This document shows, in pieces, positions 15,235 to 22,493 of a DNA stretch of 22,493 nt. Origin of the DNA: an uncultured Faecalibacterium sp. (GTDB taxonomy: Bacteria; Bacillota; Clostridia; Oscillospirales; Ruminococcaceae); assembly GCA_934548045.1 (NCBI GenBank), contig CAKTEM010000027.1, forward strand, positions 1-22,493, read 5' to 3'. A program made the position numbers and the translations under genes. The notes under the pieces were generated by a model, which made no database searches, was not told the origin of the DNA, and worked only from the letters and a program-made list of their open reading frames with translations. Position 1 is the stretch's first letter. Every line of letters begins with the position of its first letter.

Positions 15235-16089
15235 TCAATTTTTTCTTGCCAAAATACATCTGTCATTTCCGCCGAAATCTTTTTTGCAAGCGATATCGAC
15301 CCAGCCGTTCTCTTTCAGCAGGGTGGTCACAGCTTCTCGCTGCTGCCAGCCGATCTCCAACGCCAGCGCGCCGCCGGGCTTGAGGGCTTTCTGATAGTGT
15401 TCCGCGATCGCGCGGTAAAATACCAGCCCATCTTCCCCGGCTTCCAGAGCCATTGCCGGTTCCTGCGCCACCTCCGGCTGCAAGTCCTGCATCTCGGCGG
15501 CGGTCAGGTAGGGCGGATTGGACACGATAAGGTCAAGTTCTCCCTCGGGCAGCGTCTCCCAGTAGGTGAACAAATCGCCCATCACCGGCGTCGCCGCCTG
15601 ATGATGCAGGGCATTTTTTGCGTTCTGTTCGAGGTAGCGGAACGCTTCCGGGCTTTTTTCAAGGCTCATCACCTCGGCGTCCGGACAAAAGCGTTTCACG
15701 CCCAGACCCAGACAGCCGGTGCCGGCGCAGAGGTCCAGCACCTTCGGATTTTTGACCCCGGCCAACATTCCGGCGGCGGCTTCGGCCACCACCTCGGTAT
15801 CTCCGCGAGGGCAAAGCACGCCCGGCCCGACCGCCAGCTCAAAGTCCAGAAACGGCCAGCTGCCGCAGAGATACTGCAGCGGCTCCCGGTTCGCACGCCG
15901 GGCGGTCAATTCTTCCAGCCGCTCCGCTTCCTTGGCCGAGAGCGGCCGGTCGGCCAGCCGGACATCCTGCCTCGTCACCAGACGGAACAGCTCCTGCGCG
16001 TCGAAATCGGCATCCGGACAGCCTGCTTCGGTCAGGCGGCGTTCCACTTCCTGCAACGCTTTCCGCGGCAGCATCCCTTCGCTTACCAT
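15235..16089 (-). CDS. prmC: Peptide chain release factor glutamine methyltransferase
   Basis: This 284-residue SAM-dependent enzyme methylates the GGQ glutamine of release factors. The SAM site is LDLCAGTGCLGLG (118-130), and NPPY is at 191-194, the motif that holds the target glutamine. An N-terminal helical domain for factor binding precedes them. The usual PRPxTE block reads PRGDTE here (94-99). I chose the ATG at 16089: it overlaps the end of the yqhQ-like gene by 7 bp and has GGAGG just before it, which indicates coupling. The longer frame upstream is only the shadow of that gene. No prfA lies beside it in this window. Confidence 0.93.
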   Translation of the reverse strand: MVSEGMLPRKALQEVERRLTEAGCPDADFDAQELFRLVTRQDVRLADRPLSAKEAERLEELTARRANREPLQYLCGSWPFLDFELAVGPGVLCPRGDTEVVAEAAAGMLAGVKNPKVLDLCAGTGCLGLGVKRFCPDAEVMSLEKSPEAFRYLEQNAKNALHHQAATPVMGDLFTYWETLPEGELDLIVSNPPYLTAAEMQDLQPEVAQEPAMALEAGEDGLVFYRAIAEHYQKALKPGGALALEIGWQQREAVTTLLKENGWVDIACKKDFGGNDRCILARKN

Positions 16090-17030
16090 TTGCCATCCTC
16101 CGGGTTTTCGGGCAGGACCGGCGTCACGGCCGCAATTGCGACCTCGATCATGCTGTCGTCCGGCTCGAAAACGGTCAGATGCTGCACCCAGATGCCGGGC
16201 TGACGGATGATGCGCGTCGCGATGTTGTCCGACCGGCCGCACCACTTGAGCAACTCATAGCTGATACCCATCACCAGCGGCAGAAGCAGCAGCTTGAACA
16301 GCACGCGCAGGCTGGTACTGCTCCACGGCAGGACACTGTACAAAAACACGCTGACGATGACGACCAGAATCAGGAAACTGGTGCCGCACCGGGGATGGAA
16401 CCGGGTATATTTCCGGACATTCTCCACGGTCAGCTCGTCGCCGGCTTCATAACAGGCGATAGTCTTATGTTCCGCGCCGTGGTACTCGAACACACGGTGG
16501 ATCTCTTTCATTTTAGAAATAGCGACCATATAAGTCAGGAAAATCGCGACTTTCAGCACTGCTTCCAGAATTACTTTTCCCCAGCGGCCCAGTGGAAGCA
16601 GACGGTTCAATCCGCCGACCAGCACCGTGGGCAGGACGGTGAACAGCAAAATTGCGAACAGACCACCCAGCACAGCGGCAAACATCAGCAGGGCATCCTC
16701 GGCCTTTTTGCCGAAGTGGTCGCCGATCCATTTTTCAAAGGCTGACTCCTCTTCCTCGGGGTCGTAGTCGTCGCCCATACTGACCTGTGCGGAGTACATC
16801 ATGTATCGGTATCCCATGATCATGCTTTCGACCATCGAGATGGCACCGCGCACCAGCGGAATTTTCGTCCAGACGCCGTGGGTGGGCGTCGGTTCGATTT
16901 TTGTTTCAATCGTTCCGTCCGGCTTGCGCACGGCACAGCAGATCTGCTTGGGGCCGCGCATCATGATGCCCTCCATCAGAGCCTGACCGCCTACGCTGGT
17001 CTTGAAACATTCGGTTTTGGGTTGATTCAT
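16083..17030 (-). CDS. YqhQ-like DUF1385 membrane protein
   Basis: This 315-residue protein begins with the family signature GGQALMEGIMMRGP near residue 15. Four hydrophobic spans lie at about 111-138, 150-172, 222-240 and 250-270. Conserved EYHGAEHKTIACYE and RFHPRCGTSF blocks lie between the second and third spans and could hold a metal or an active site. B. subtilis YqhQ has similar length. The biochemical role is not established. The ATG at 17030 is preceded by AAGGAG; the ATG at 17069 overlaps the kinase gene. The pairing of this family with prmC is common in Clostridia as I recall. It begins 13 nt after the kinase stop. Confidence 0.85.
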   Translation of the reverse strand: MNQPKTECFKTSVGGQALMEGIMMRGPKQICCAVRKPDGTIETKIEPTPTHGVWTKIPLVRGAISMVESMIMGYRYMMYSAQVSMGDDYDPEEEESAFEKWIGDHFGKKAEDALLMFAAVLGGLFAILLFTVLPTVLVGGLNRLLPLGRWGKVILEAVLKVAIFLTYMVAISKMKEIHRVFEYHGAEHKTIACYEAGDELTVENVRKYTRFHPRCGTSFLILVVIVSVFLYSVLPWSSTSLRVLFKLLLLPLVMGISYELLKWCGRSDNIATRIIRQPGIWVQHLTVFEPDDSMIEVAIAAVTPVLPENPEDGKW

Positions 17031-17043
17031 TGGGTTCTCCTTT

Positions 17044-18465
17044 TCAGCGGTGGTAGAGCGGCAGGCCAAGAGTGACGACGGTTCCGCGCCCCAGGGTACT
17101 CTTGATGTCCAGTGTGCCGTCCAACGCTGTCATGATGGAATCGACCAGTGCAAGGCCTATGCCGCTGCCGCGCACCGAGTTGCTTCCCTTATAGAATTTG
17201 GTCTTGACGTTTTCCAGATCCTCCGGCGGAATTCCGCGTCCCTGGTCGATGATCTCGATAAAGGCTTTGTATTCACCCTTCCAGATCTTGACCGTGATGC
17301 GTCCGCCCAGTGCCGAATATTTGATGGCATTATCCAGAATATTGATAAATACCTGCCGCAGACGGTCGGGGTCTGCATAGACCGGTATCATCTCCTCGGG
17401 TTCGGTGTAGGAGAGGATGAGCCCTTCGCGTTGGATGCGCGGCTCGCAGAACAGCACCGCGTCGGTCAGCTCTGCCACCAAGTCCAGCGGAACGCTGTTC
17501 ATCTTGAGCCGTCCGTTCTGCAGACGGCTGAAATCCAGCAGTTCCTCCACCATATTATAGAGACGGGCCGTCTCGTTGTTGATGATCTCCAAGCCTTTCC
17601 GGTAGGTCTCATCGGCCGGGTCATCCAGCGTCCGCATCGTCTCGACCCAGCCGCGAATCGAGGTCAAAGGCGTCCGCAGCTCGTGGGAGATGGAGCTGAT
17701 GAATTCATTCTTCATCTTCTCCGTCTCTTCCAGTCCTTCGGCCATCTGGTTGATGGTTCCGCGCAGGCGGTCAACTTCGTCTCTCTGGTCGCCCTTGACC
17801 GGCAGGCGGACATCCAGCTCACCACGCGCAATACCGGCCGCGATGCGCTCCACCTGGCCCAGCGGCACAACGATGCTTCGGATAAAGAAGACGCCGGACA
17901 AAATCGTAAAGGTCAGGATAGCCGCCACGACCAGCAGACTTAAAATCAGCGCGCGCCGGAGTTGCTCTTCCACCAGAGACAGACTCGTGACGAGCCGCAT
18001 GGCCGCGACATCCTCGGCGGCATAAGGTACCAGACAGCAGACTGACATGACCTGTTCGCCCGTCTCGGTCTGATAAGTCGCAACACCCATGCCGTCCGCC
18101 GCATCCTGCGCCTGCTCGAAGTCATCCCAGACCACGATGCCCTCGGCATCGGTGCCGCTCGAGGACGCAATAACGCCGCCGTAGCTGTCCAGCAGCATGA
18201 ACTCGTATTTATCCTTATCCGAGAACTGCTCCACCATCCGGCGGAGAGCAACGCTTCGGTTGGATGCCGCACGCTGTGCCGTATCGCCGGTGTACATCTT
18301 CAGCTGGCCGGTGATGGACGAAAACCGCCGGTACATGGTCTGCTGCACCCCGTTGTAATAGCTCCGGGTCACGCTGAACAGGAACATGCCTTCCACGACC
18401 AGCAGCAGCAATACCGTGATGAGCAGATTGCCGCGCAGCCATCGTCTTGTGATTCCGCTTCTCGT
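17044..18465 (-). CDS. Membrane sensor histidine kinase
   Basis: From the proposed start this is 473 residues. It has a first membrane span (GNLLITVLLLLVVEGMFLF), an extracellular sensor region of ~130 residues, a second span (ILSLLVVAAILTFTILSG), a HAMP domain, and a HisKA domain with SSISHELRTPLTS whose histidine is residue 261. The ATPase boxes are N (INILDNAIKYS), G1 (DQGRGIP), F (KFYKGSN) and G2 (GSGIGLAL). There is no ATG, GTG or TTG before the first span. An ACG at 18463-18465, 7 nt after a GGGGGG tract, is the best-placed start. The first standard start, TTG at 18411, would cut into the span and give 455 residues. It pairs with the regulator upstream. Confidence 0.88.
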   Translation of the reverse strand, partial: TRSGITRRWLRGNLLITVLLLLVVEGMFLFSVTRSYYNGVQQTMYRRFSSITGQLKMYTGDTAQRAASNRSVALRRMVEQFSDKDKYEFMLLDSYGGVIASSSGTDAEGIVVWDDFEQAQDAADGMGVATYQTETGEQVMSVCCLVPYAAEDVAAMRLVTSLSLVEEQLRRALILSLLVVAAILTFTILSGVFFIRSIVVPLGQVERIAAGIARGELDVRLPVKGDQRDEVDRLRGTINQMAEGLEETEKMKNEFISSISHELRTPLTSIRGWVETMRTLDDPADETYRKGLEIINNETARLYNMVEELLDFSRLQNGRLKMNSVPLDLVAELTDAVLFCEPRIQREGLILSYTEPEEMIPVYADPDRLRQVFINILDNAIKYSALGGRITVKIWKGEYKAFIEIIDQGRGIPPEDLENVKTKFYKGSNSVRGSGIGLALVDSIMTALDGTLDIKSTLGRGTVVTLGLPLYHR

Positions 18466-18478
18466 AGCGTTTCCCCCC
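18463..18478 (-). promoter_or_regulatory. Start region of the kinase: G-run and non-standard ACG
   Basis: On the minus strand AAAGGGGGG (G-run 18473-18478) is followed after 7 nt by ACG, then AGA AGC GGA ATC in the kinase frame. An in-frame TAG at 18493-18495 closes the frame upstream. An ATG at 18440-18442 is in another frame. Confidence 0.45.
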
Positions 18479-18541
18479 TTTCGCTTATTTTTCTACTTAA
18501 CAAGGCCCACTATCTCTTGTTTTTCGCACTTGTTTCCCGGC

Positions 18542-18602
18542 CTGCCAATGGCTCTCCCCATTGGGAGAGCTGGCAAAGCCGAAGGCTTTGACTGAGAGGG
18601 CT
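18542..18602 (-). repeat. Modular palindromic repeat, copy C (between regulator and kinase)
   Basis: This short form has the ends CTGCCAATGGCTCTCCC and TGACTGAGAGGGCT, shared with copy D. It holds hairpin GCTCTCCC-CATT-GGGAGAGC (18551-18570) and hairpin AAAGCC-GAA-GGCTTT (18575-18589). On the minus strand it starts as TAGCCCTCTCAGTCA, and this TAG is the stop codon of the regulator gene. Confidence 0.82.
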
Positions 18603-19302
18603 ATTCTTCCCACCGGTAACCATAGCCCCAGACCGTCAGAATATGGGTCGGGTGGCTCGGTTCGTCTTCCACCTTCATCCGCAGGCGGCGGATATTGACA
18701 TCGACGATCTTGACATCGCCATAGTAGTTCTCGCCCCAGACGCCTTTCAAAATCTTCTCGCGCACCATGGCGATGCCCGGATTCCGGAAGAACAGTTCCA
18801 TGATCTGAAACTCCACCTGCGTCAGCTCAATGGGTTTGCCAGCTTTCAACAGGACACGGCGGTTCTCATCCAGCACAAAGTCACCGCTGACGAGAGAGGT
18901 CGACGCCGGCTTCTCTTCTGCGTTGCCCGAAGAGCGACCCACGCGGCGGCAGAGAGCTTCAACACGGGCCATCAATTCGCTGACACTGAAAGGTTTCGTC
19001 ATGTAATCGTCAGCACCGATGGACAGGCCTCGAATTTTATCCTGCTCCTGCCCTTTCGCGCTCAGGATGATGATACCGATCTTCTGGTCGGTACGGCGGA
19101 TCGTTTCGCAGAGCGAGAATCCGTTCATACCCGGCAGCATCACATCCAGAATCGCCGCATCGCAGCCCGGTTTCTCTTCCAGCAGCGGCAGAGCGGCCTC
19201 CGCACTATCTGCTTCCAACACTTCCATTCCGGCACGGCGCAGATTGAACGCGATCATCTCGCGGATGCTGGCTTCATCTTCCACGACAAGTACTTTAACC
19301 AT
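18601..19302 (-). CDS. OmpR-family response regulator
   Basis: This 233-residue regulator has a receiver domain (1-~115) with the acidic pocket E8-D9, phospho-acceptor D53 (LDVMLPG) and the KPF lysine. A C-terminal winged-helix DNA-binding domain follows (~140-233), ending TVWGYGYRWEE as is typical. The start at 19302 is chosen for GGAGG 8 nt ahead; the ATG at 19317 would contain that site. It is phosphorylated by the kinase encoded next. It lies between repeat copies D and C, and its TAG stop is the first base triplet of copy C. Targets are unknown. Confidence 0.94.
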   Translation of the reverse strand: MVKVLVVEDEASIREMIAFNLRRAGMEVLEADSAEAALPLLEEKPGCDAAILDVMLPGMNGFSLCETIRRTDQKIGIIILSAKGQEQDKIRGLSIGADDYMTKPFSVSELMARVEALCRRVGRSSGNAEEKPASTSLVSGDFVLDENRRVLLKAGKPIELTQVEFQIMELFFRNPGIAMVREKILKGVWGENYYGDVKIVDVNIRRLRMKVEDEPSHPTHILTVWGYGYRWEE

Positions 19303-19392
19303 CCGGTTATCCTCCATTTCTTTATGCCCCTACTCACTTTCCAAAAAGCACGCGGCGAAGCATCTGAAGTTCGAGTTTTATACTTTTCCCGA

Positions 19393-19495
19393 CTGCCAAT
19401 GGCTCTCCCTTTGAAAGACTCCATCCGGCCGGAGGGAGATGTCGCGAAGCGACAGAGGGAGGACAAGCTGGCACCGATAGGTGACTGAGAGGGCT
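19393..19495 (-). repeat. Modular palindromic repeat, copy D (between lipoprotein and regulator)
   Basis: It has the same ends as copy C, and in the middle the block shared with copy A: CTCCATCCGG/CCGGAGGGAG (19419-19438) and hairpin GTCGC-GAA-GCGAC (19441-19453). A third hairpin CACC-GATA-GGTG spans 19472-19483. On the minus strand it begins TAGCCCTCTCAGTCA, and its TAG is the lipoprotein stop codon. Confidence 0.83.
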
Positions 19496-20807
19496 AGTTC
19501 AAACGATACAGCGACCGGGCAAGCCGATAATCCGGGTCGCTGATGCTGACATCCGGGCCAAGCTTTGCCTGCATCTGACGGGATGCCACCACGCCCAGAC
19601 GGGTCCAGCCGGCCGCACTCGCACTGGAATTCACCAGCCGCAGGGTCAGCACCAGTTTGTTTTCGTCCACCGTCCGCAATTCCACCGCGTTCTCTATCTC
19701 GGTGGAGTCGGTCAGCATCAGGTTTCCCTCCCACTCGGTCGGGAGTTCAATGTAACAGTTCGTTTCCTCATCCATCAGGCCAAAGCTCTTTTTCGGCTCC
19801 GGGCTGGTGTAGTCCATCCAGACGATGAAATCCATCCGTCGGCTCTGGCTCATGTTCAGCAGACCGGCCTCATCAGGCTGGGTTGGGATCTCCACCGTTC
19901 CGTCGTCGTCAAGGTCACGGCTGACAAGGCCCGGCACATTCCGGAGCGTTTCCTGATAGAGCTGGTCTGCCTTGATCTGCTTTGCCGGCACCATCTGCTG
20001 CGTCTCTTCATCGAAATAGAGCAGCACCGTTGCGAGGTTGTTGCCCGAGATGCCCGTCCAGCCGTCCAACACCAGATAATGTTTTCCGTCGGCACCCAGA
20101 CCGGCCGCGACCGAAGCGCAGCCCGAGAACTTATCCGCCGATAGACCCATGACCGCGACCTGCTGGAACGACCCATCCCGGTCGACCGTCAGCAGCTCAA
20201 TTTGAACGCCGCCGTCTTCCAGCGTCGACATCAGGATCAGATCCTGACTTCCGCCGCCGGTGATATCTTCCACCAGATACTGTTCGTATGGCTGTTCCAG
20301 AATGGCTGTAACTTCTCCATTTGCATAGGAGTAGACCGCCAGATACCGGTCGCCCTGCGACGCCATATAGCCCACGACCAGCTGAGAGGACTCACCGTCC
20401 TGCAATTGCGCCAGCCGGACATTCTCGACCGTATCGGCCAAGCCCTCAATGCTCTGCCGGACGACCCAATTGCCCTCCCCATTTTTTTGAAGGATGGCAA
20501 TGCAGACATTCGAGGTCTGCCCGGTCGTATAGAGGACGGCCGCATCCTGCTGGCCGTCTCCGTCCAAATCTTGTAAGAGGAAGGGAGACAACAAATCACC
20601 CTGCATCGGGTATTTGAGCTGCGCGCTCTCGCCCAGCCAGTCGTTCAACGCCGACTGCAAAGCACCATAGTCACCCATCAGCCGGGGCGCGCGGAGGAGT
20701 TCTTCGACCTGTAAATTGTCAAAATCGCCGAGGGTGCATCCAGCCAGCAGTACGCAGACCAGAAGGGTCATCAGCACCAGCCGCAGCCGTTTCAGCAGAG
20801 TTTTCAA
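19494..20807 (-). CDS. Lipoprotein linked to the two-component system
   Basis: This 437-residue protein has a lipoprotein signal: basic LKTLLKRLR, a hydrophobic core, then lipobox L21-A-G-C24. The mature part has two calcium-loop-like stretches, DLDGDGQQD and DLDDDGTVEI, as in VCBS/FG-GAP-type beta-propellers, with repeating beta-rich segments between. The start is a TTG at 20807, chosen because GGAGG (20816-20820) lies 8 nt ahead and because it gives a proper signal peptide; ATG starts further up lack a ribosome site. It is the first gene of the operon with the regulator and kinase, so it may sense or tune the signal at the outer face of the membrane. The exact function is unknown. Confidence 0.85.
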   Translation of the reverse strand: MKTLLKRLRLVLMTLLVCVLLAGCTLGDFDNLQVEELLRAPRLMGDYGALQSALNDWLGESAQLKYPMQGDLLSPFLLQDLDGDGQQDAAVLYTTGQTSNVCIAILQKNGEGNWVVRQSIEGLADTVENVRLAQLQDGESSQLVVGYMASQGDRYLAVYSYANGEVTAILEQPYEQYLVEDITGGGSQDLILMSTLEDGGVQIELLTVDRDGSFQQVAVMGLSADKFSGCASVAAGLGADGKHYLVLDGWTGISGNNLATVLLYFDEETQQMVPAKQIKADQLYQETLRNVPGLVSRDLDDDGTVEIPTQPDEAGLLNMSQSRRMDFIVWMDYTSPEPKKSFGLMDEETNCYIELPTEWEGNLMLTDSTEIENAVELRTVDENKLVLTLRLVNSSASAAGWTRLGVVASRQMQAKLGPDVSISDPDYRLARSLYRLN

Positions 20808-20847
20808 CCGTCTCTCCTCCTCTCTGTGGAAATAACAATACATAGTA

Positions 20848-20876
20848 AGTATATCACGACCGGACGGCAATTCCAA
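20848..20876 (-). promoter_or_regulatory. Promoter of the lipoprotein/two-component operon
   Basis: TTGGAA (20871-20876), a 17-bp spacer and TATACT (20848-20853) on the minus strand, 41 nt before the TTG start. Confidence 0.65.
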
Positions 20877-20916
20877 GAGTCATTCCAAAGACTCCCAGCG
20901 CAGGCGGCCCTGTAAC

Positions 20917-20956
20917 ATAAAAAACGCTCCTTCCCATCTCTGGGAAAGAGCGTTCA
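20917..20956 (-). terminator. Terminator of the alpha operon
   Basis: On the minus strand AACGCTC pairs with GAGCGTT, and TTTCCCA with TGGGAA, around a short loop; TTTTTTATG follows. It lies about 28 nt after the rplQ stop. Confidence 0.85.
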
Positions 20957-20983
20957 GATACTGTTTATACAGTCAGGAACGGA

Positions 20984-21325
20984 TTAGACGAGCTCCAGAA
21001 CTGCCATCTCAGCAGCGTCGCCACGACGTGCGCCGATCTTGATGATGCGAGTGTAGCCACCGTTGCGGTCAGCGTACTTGGGGCTGATCTCATCAAACAG
21101 CTTCTTTGCAACATCTTCCTTGGTGATGTAGGCATAAACCTGACGCTTGGTGTGCAGGTCGCTTGCCTTGCCAAGGGTGATCATCTTCTCGGCCATGGAA
21201 CGAACGTCCTTAGCGCGAGTGACAGTGGTCTCAATCTTGCCATTCTCTAACAGGTAGGTAACCATAGCGCGCATCATAGCGTTGCGGCTGTCGCTGGTTC
21301 TACCGAGCTTTCTGGTACCGGGCAT
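20984..21325 (-). CDS. rplQ: 50S ribosomal protein L17
   Basis: This 113-residue protein of the large subunit, near the exit tunnel, has the family opening RKLGRTSDSRNAMMRAMVT and the block KIETTVTRAKDVR. The C-terminus RRGDAAEMAVLELV is typical. TAAGGAGTG precedes the ATG. It is the last gene of the rpsD-rpoA-rplQ run and is followed by a terminator. Confidence 0.98.
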   Translation of the reverse strand: MPGTRKLGRTSDSRNAMMRAMVTYLLENGKIETTVTRAKDVRSMAEKMITLGKASDLHTKRQVYAYITKEDVAKKLFDEISPKYADRNGGYTRIIKIGARRGDAAEMAVLELV

Positions 21326-21351
21326 CCCGTTTCACTCCTTAATTATTTTAG

Positions 21352-22308
21352 TTACTCATCGTCTGTGTTCAGCTTGAAGCCCAGGGAGTCCAGCTTTGCC
21401 ATGACTTCTTCCAGGCTCTTGCGGCCGAGGTTACGGACTTTCATCATCTCGTCCTCGCTCTTGCTGACCAGATCCTCGACCGTGTTGATACCGGCACGCT
21501 TCAGGCAGTTGAAGGAACGGACGCTCAGATCCAGCTCTTCGATGGTCATCTCCAGAGCCTTTTCCTTATCGTCGTTGGTCTTCTCCACCATGATCTCGGC
21601 ACCGGCGGCCTCATCGGACAGGTTGACAAACAGGTTCAGATGCTCGGTCAGGACACGGGCAGCCAGAGAAACGGCTTCCTGTGCGTTGATCGTGCCATCG
21701 GTCCAAACCTCAATGGTCAGCTTGTCGAAATCGATTGCCTGTCCAACACGGGTCTTCTCAACGTTGTAGTTCACCTTGAGTACAGGTGTATAAATGCTAT
21801 CGACGGGAAGAGTGTTGATATCGTTCTTCTCGACGATGGCCTGCTTGTTGCGCTCAGCAGGCACATAACCGCGGCCCTTATCGAAGGTGAGCTCCATGAC
21901 GAGCTTGCCGCCCTCGCCCAAGGTTGCGATGTGCCATTCAGGGTTCAGGATCTCAATATCGTCGCCCTGCTTAATGTTGTCCGCAGTAACCTCACAGGGG
22001 CCGACTGCCTCAACACGCACTGTCTTCGGCCCGTCGGTGTACAGCTTTGCAGCAATACCCTTCAGGTTCAGGACAATTTCGGTAACGTCTTCCTTGACGC
22101 CCTCAATGGTGGAGAACTCGTGAACCACGCCGTCAATCTTGACGCTGGTCACGGCGACACCGGGCAGAGAGGAAAGAAGCACACGACGCAGGCTATTGCC
22201 CAGTGTGATGCCAAAGCCACGCTCCAGCGGTTCTGCCACGAATTTACCGTAGCGGCCGTCCGGGGACAGGCTTGCCGTTTCGATTTTGGGACGTTCAATC
22301 TCCATCAT
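21352..22308 (-). CDS. rpoA: DNA-directed RNA polymerase subunit alpha
   Basis: This 318-residue subunit starts polymerase assembly. The N-terminal domain shows EPLERGFGITLGNSLRR and LLSSLPG. The C-terminal domain (~250-318) shows LKRAGINTVEDL and RNLGRKSLEEV, which contact UP elements and regulators. The start is ATGATG at 22303-22308; AAGGAGG lies 8 nt before the first ATG. The longer frame from 22350 passes over the intergenic hairpin and is not used. Confidence 0.98.
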   Translation of the reverse strand: MMEIERPKIETASLSPDGRYGKFVAEPLERGFGITLGNSLRRVLLSSLPGVAVTSVKIDGVVHEFSTIEGVKEDVTEIVLNLKGIAAKLYTDGPKTVRVEAVGPCEVTADNIKQGDDIEILNPEWHIATLGEGGKLVMELTFDKGRGYVPAERNKQAIVEKNDINTLPVDSIYTPVLKVNYNVEKTRVGQAIDFDKLTIEVWTDGTINAQEAVSLAARVLTEHLNLFVNLSDEAAGAEIMVEKTNDDKEKALEMTIEELDLSVRSFNCLKRAGINTVEDLVSKSEDEMMKVRNLGRKSLEEVMAKLDSLGFKLNTDDE

Positions 22309-22329
22309 ATCTATGCCCTCCTTGTCAAA

Positions 22330-22345
22330 CCGACGTTGCCGTCGG
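22330..22345 (-). other. GNRA-capped hairpin before rpoA
   Basis: On the minus strand CCGACG-GCAA-CGTCGG, a 6-bp stem with a GNRA loop, lies about 10 nt before the rpoA ribosome site. There is no U-run, so it is not a terminator. It may be a processing or translation-control site inside the alpha operon message. The rest of 22309-22421 has no gene. Confidence 0.45.
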
Positions 22346-22421
22346 CCCATTATTAAATTCTTTCAAAGAAAAGAATGCGAAAGACTGCCATCCATCCGGA
22401 AGGCGCATCCTTCTTAATGGA

Positions 22422-22493
22422 TTACTTGGAGTACAGCTCGACGATGAGGTGCTCTGCAACTTCGTAGTCGATGTCGCTGCGCTCGGGGAGCTT
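22422..22493 (-). CDS. rpsD: 30S ribosomal protein S4, C-terminal end only
   Basis: The last 23 codons and the stop are in the window; the rest lies off the right edge. The peptide reads KLPERSDIDYEVAEHL then IVELYSK, matching the S4 C-terminus (LPxRxExDxxIxExLIVExYS). Position directly upstream of rpoA is the standard alpha-operon order. Confidence 0.88.
   Translation of the reverse strand, partial: KLPERSDIDYEVAEHLIVELYSK

Noticed and set aside
18215..18442. Small open frame starting with the ATG at 18442 as the real start of the kinase
   Set aside because: It is in a different frame from the kinase, has no membrane segment and would need a frameshift.
2880..19495. CRISPR array or insertion sequence explanation for the repeats
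   Set aside because: Copies are far apart, differ in length, carry no spacers and encode no transposase.

Overview
The window reads as chromosomal core DNA from a low-redox, gut-type member of the Clostridia, most like Faecalibacterium or a relative in the Oscillospiraceae. This is inferred from an oxygen-sensitive class III ribonucleotide reductase, strong Shine-Dalgarno sites, a T-box leader, a GC-rich Firmicutes-type coding style and the gene neighbourhoods; no database was searched. No phage, integrase, transposase or CRISPR array is visible.

Layout. Positions 1-360 carry two strong leftward promoters and a leader whose gene lies off the left edge, probably an rRNA operon. Rightward from about 565 comes an nrdD-nrdG operon behind a promoter with two NrdR-like boxes 32 bp apart. 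A convergent recQ follows, then a divergent family 2 glycosyltransferase. Next are a small exported protein with clear cystatin (stefin) features and cysS behind a cysteine T-box leader, both leftward. A GNAT acetyltransferase and asnA run rightward. From 10.6 kb to the end every gene is leftward. Read in transcription order these are: rpsD (end only), rpoA and rplQ (the alpha operon with its terminator); a probable five-gene operon of lipoprotein, OmpR-type regulator, histidine kinase, YqhQ-like membrane protein and prmC; recA, recX, rimO and pgsA; and a small AIG1/FAR-17a-like membrane protein.

The most unusual structure is a family of four short modular repeats (2880-3080, 11319-11433, 18542-18602, 19393-19495). 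Each starts 0-11 nt after the stop codon of a gene, and at least three lie inside apparent operons. They share blocks but differ in their hairpin stems, where paired changes keep the base pairing. This suggests RNA-level function rather than simple junk. Two copies supply the TAG stop codon of the gene before them.

Other points worth attention are the bacterial stefin-like protein, a RecQ that lacks the usual winged-helix part of the RQC domain, a histidine kinase with no ATG/GTG/TTG ahead of its first membrane segment, and the absence of a standard SOS box before recA.
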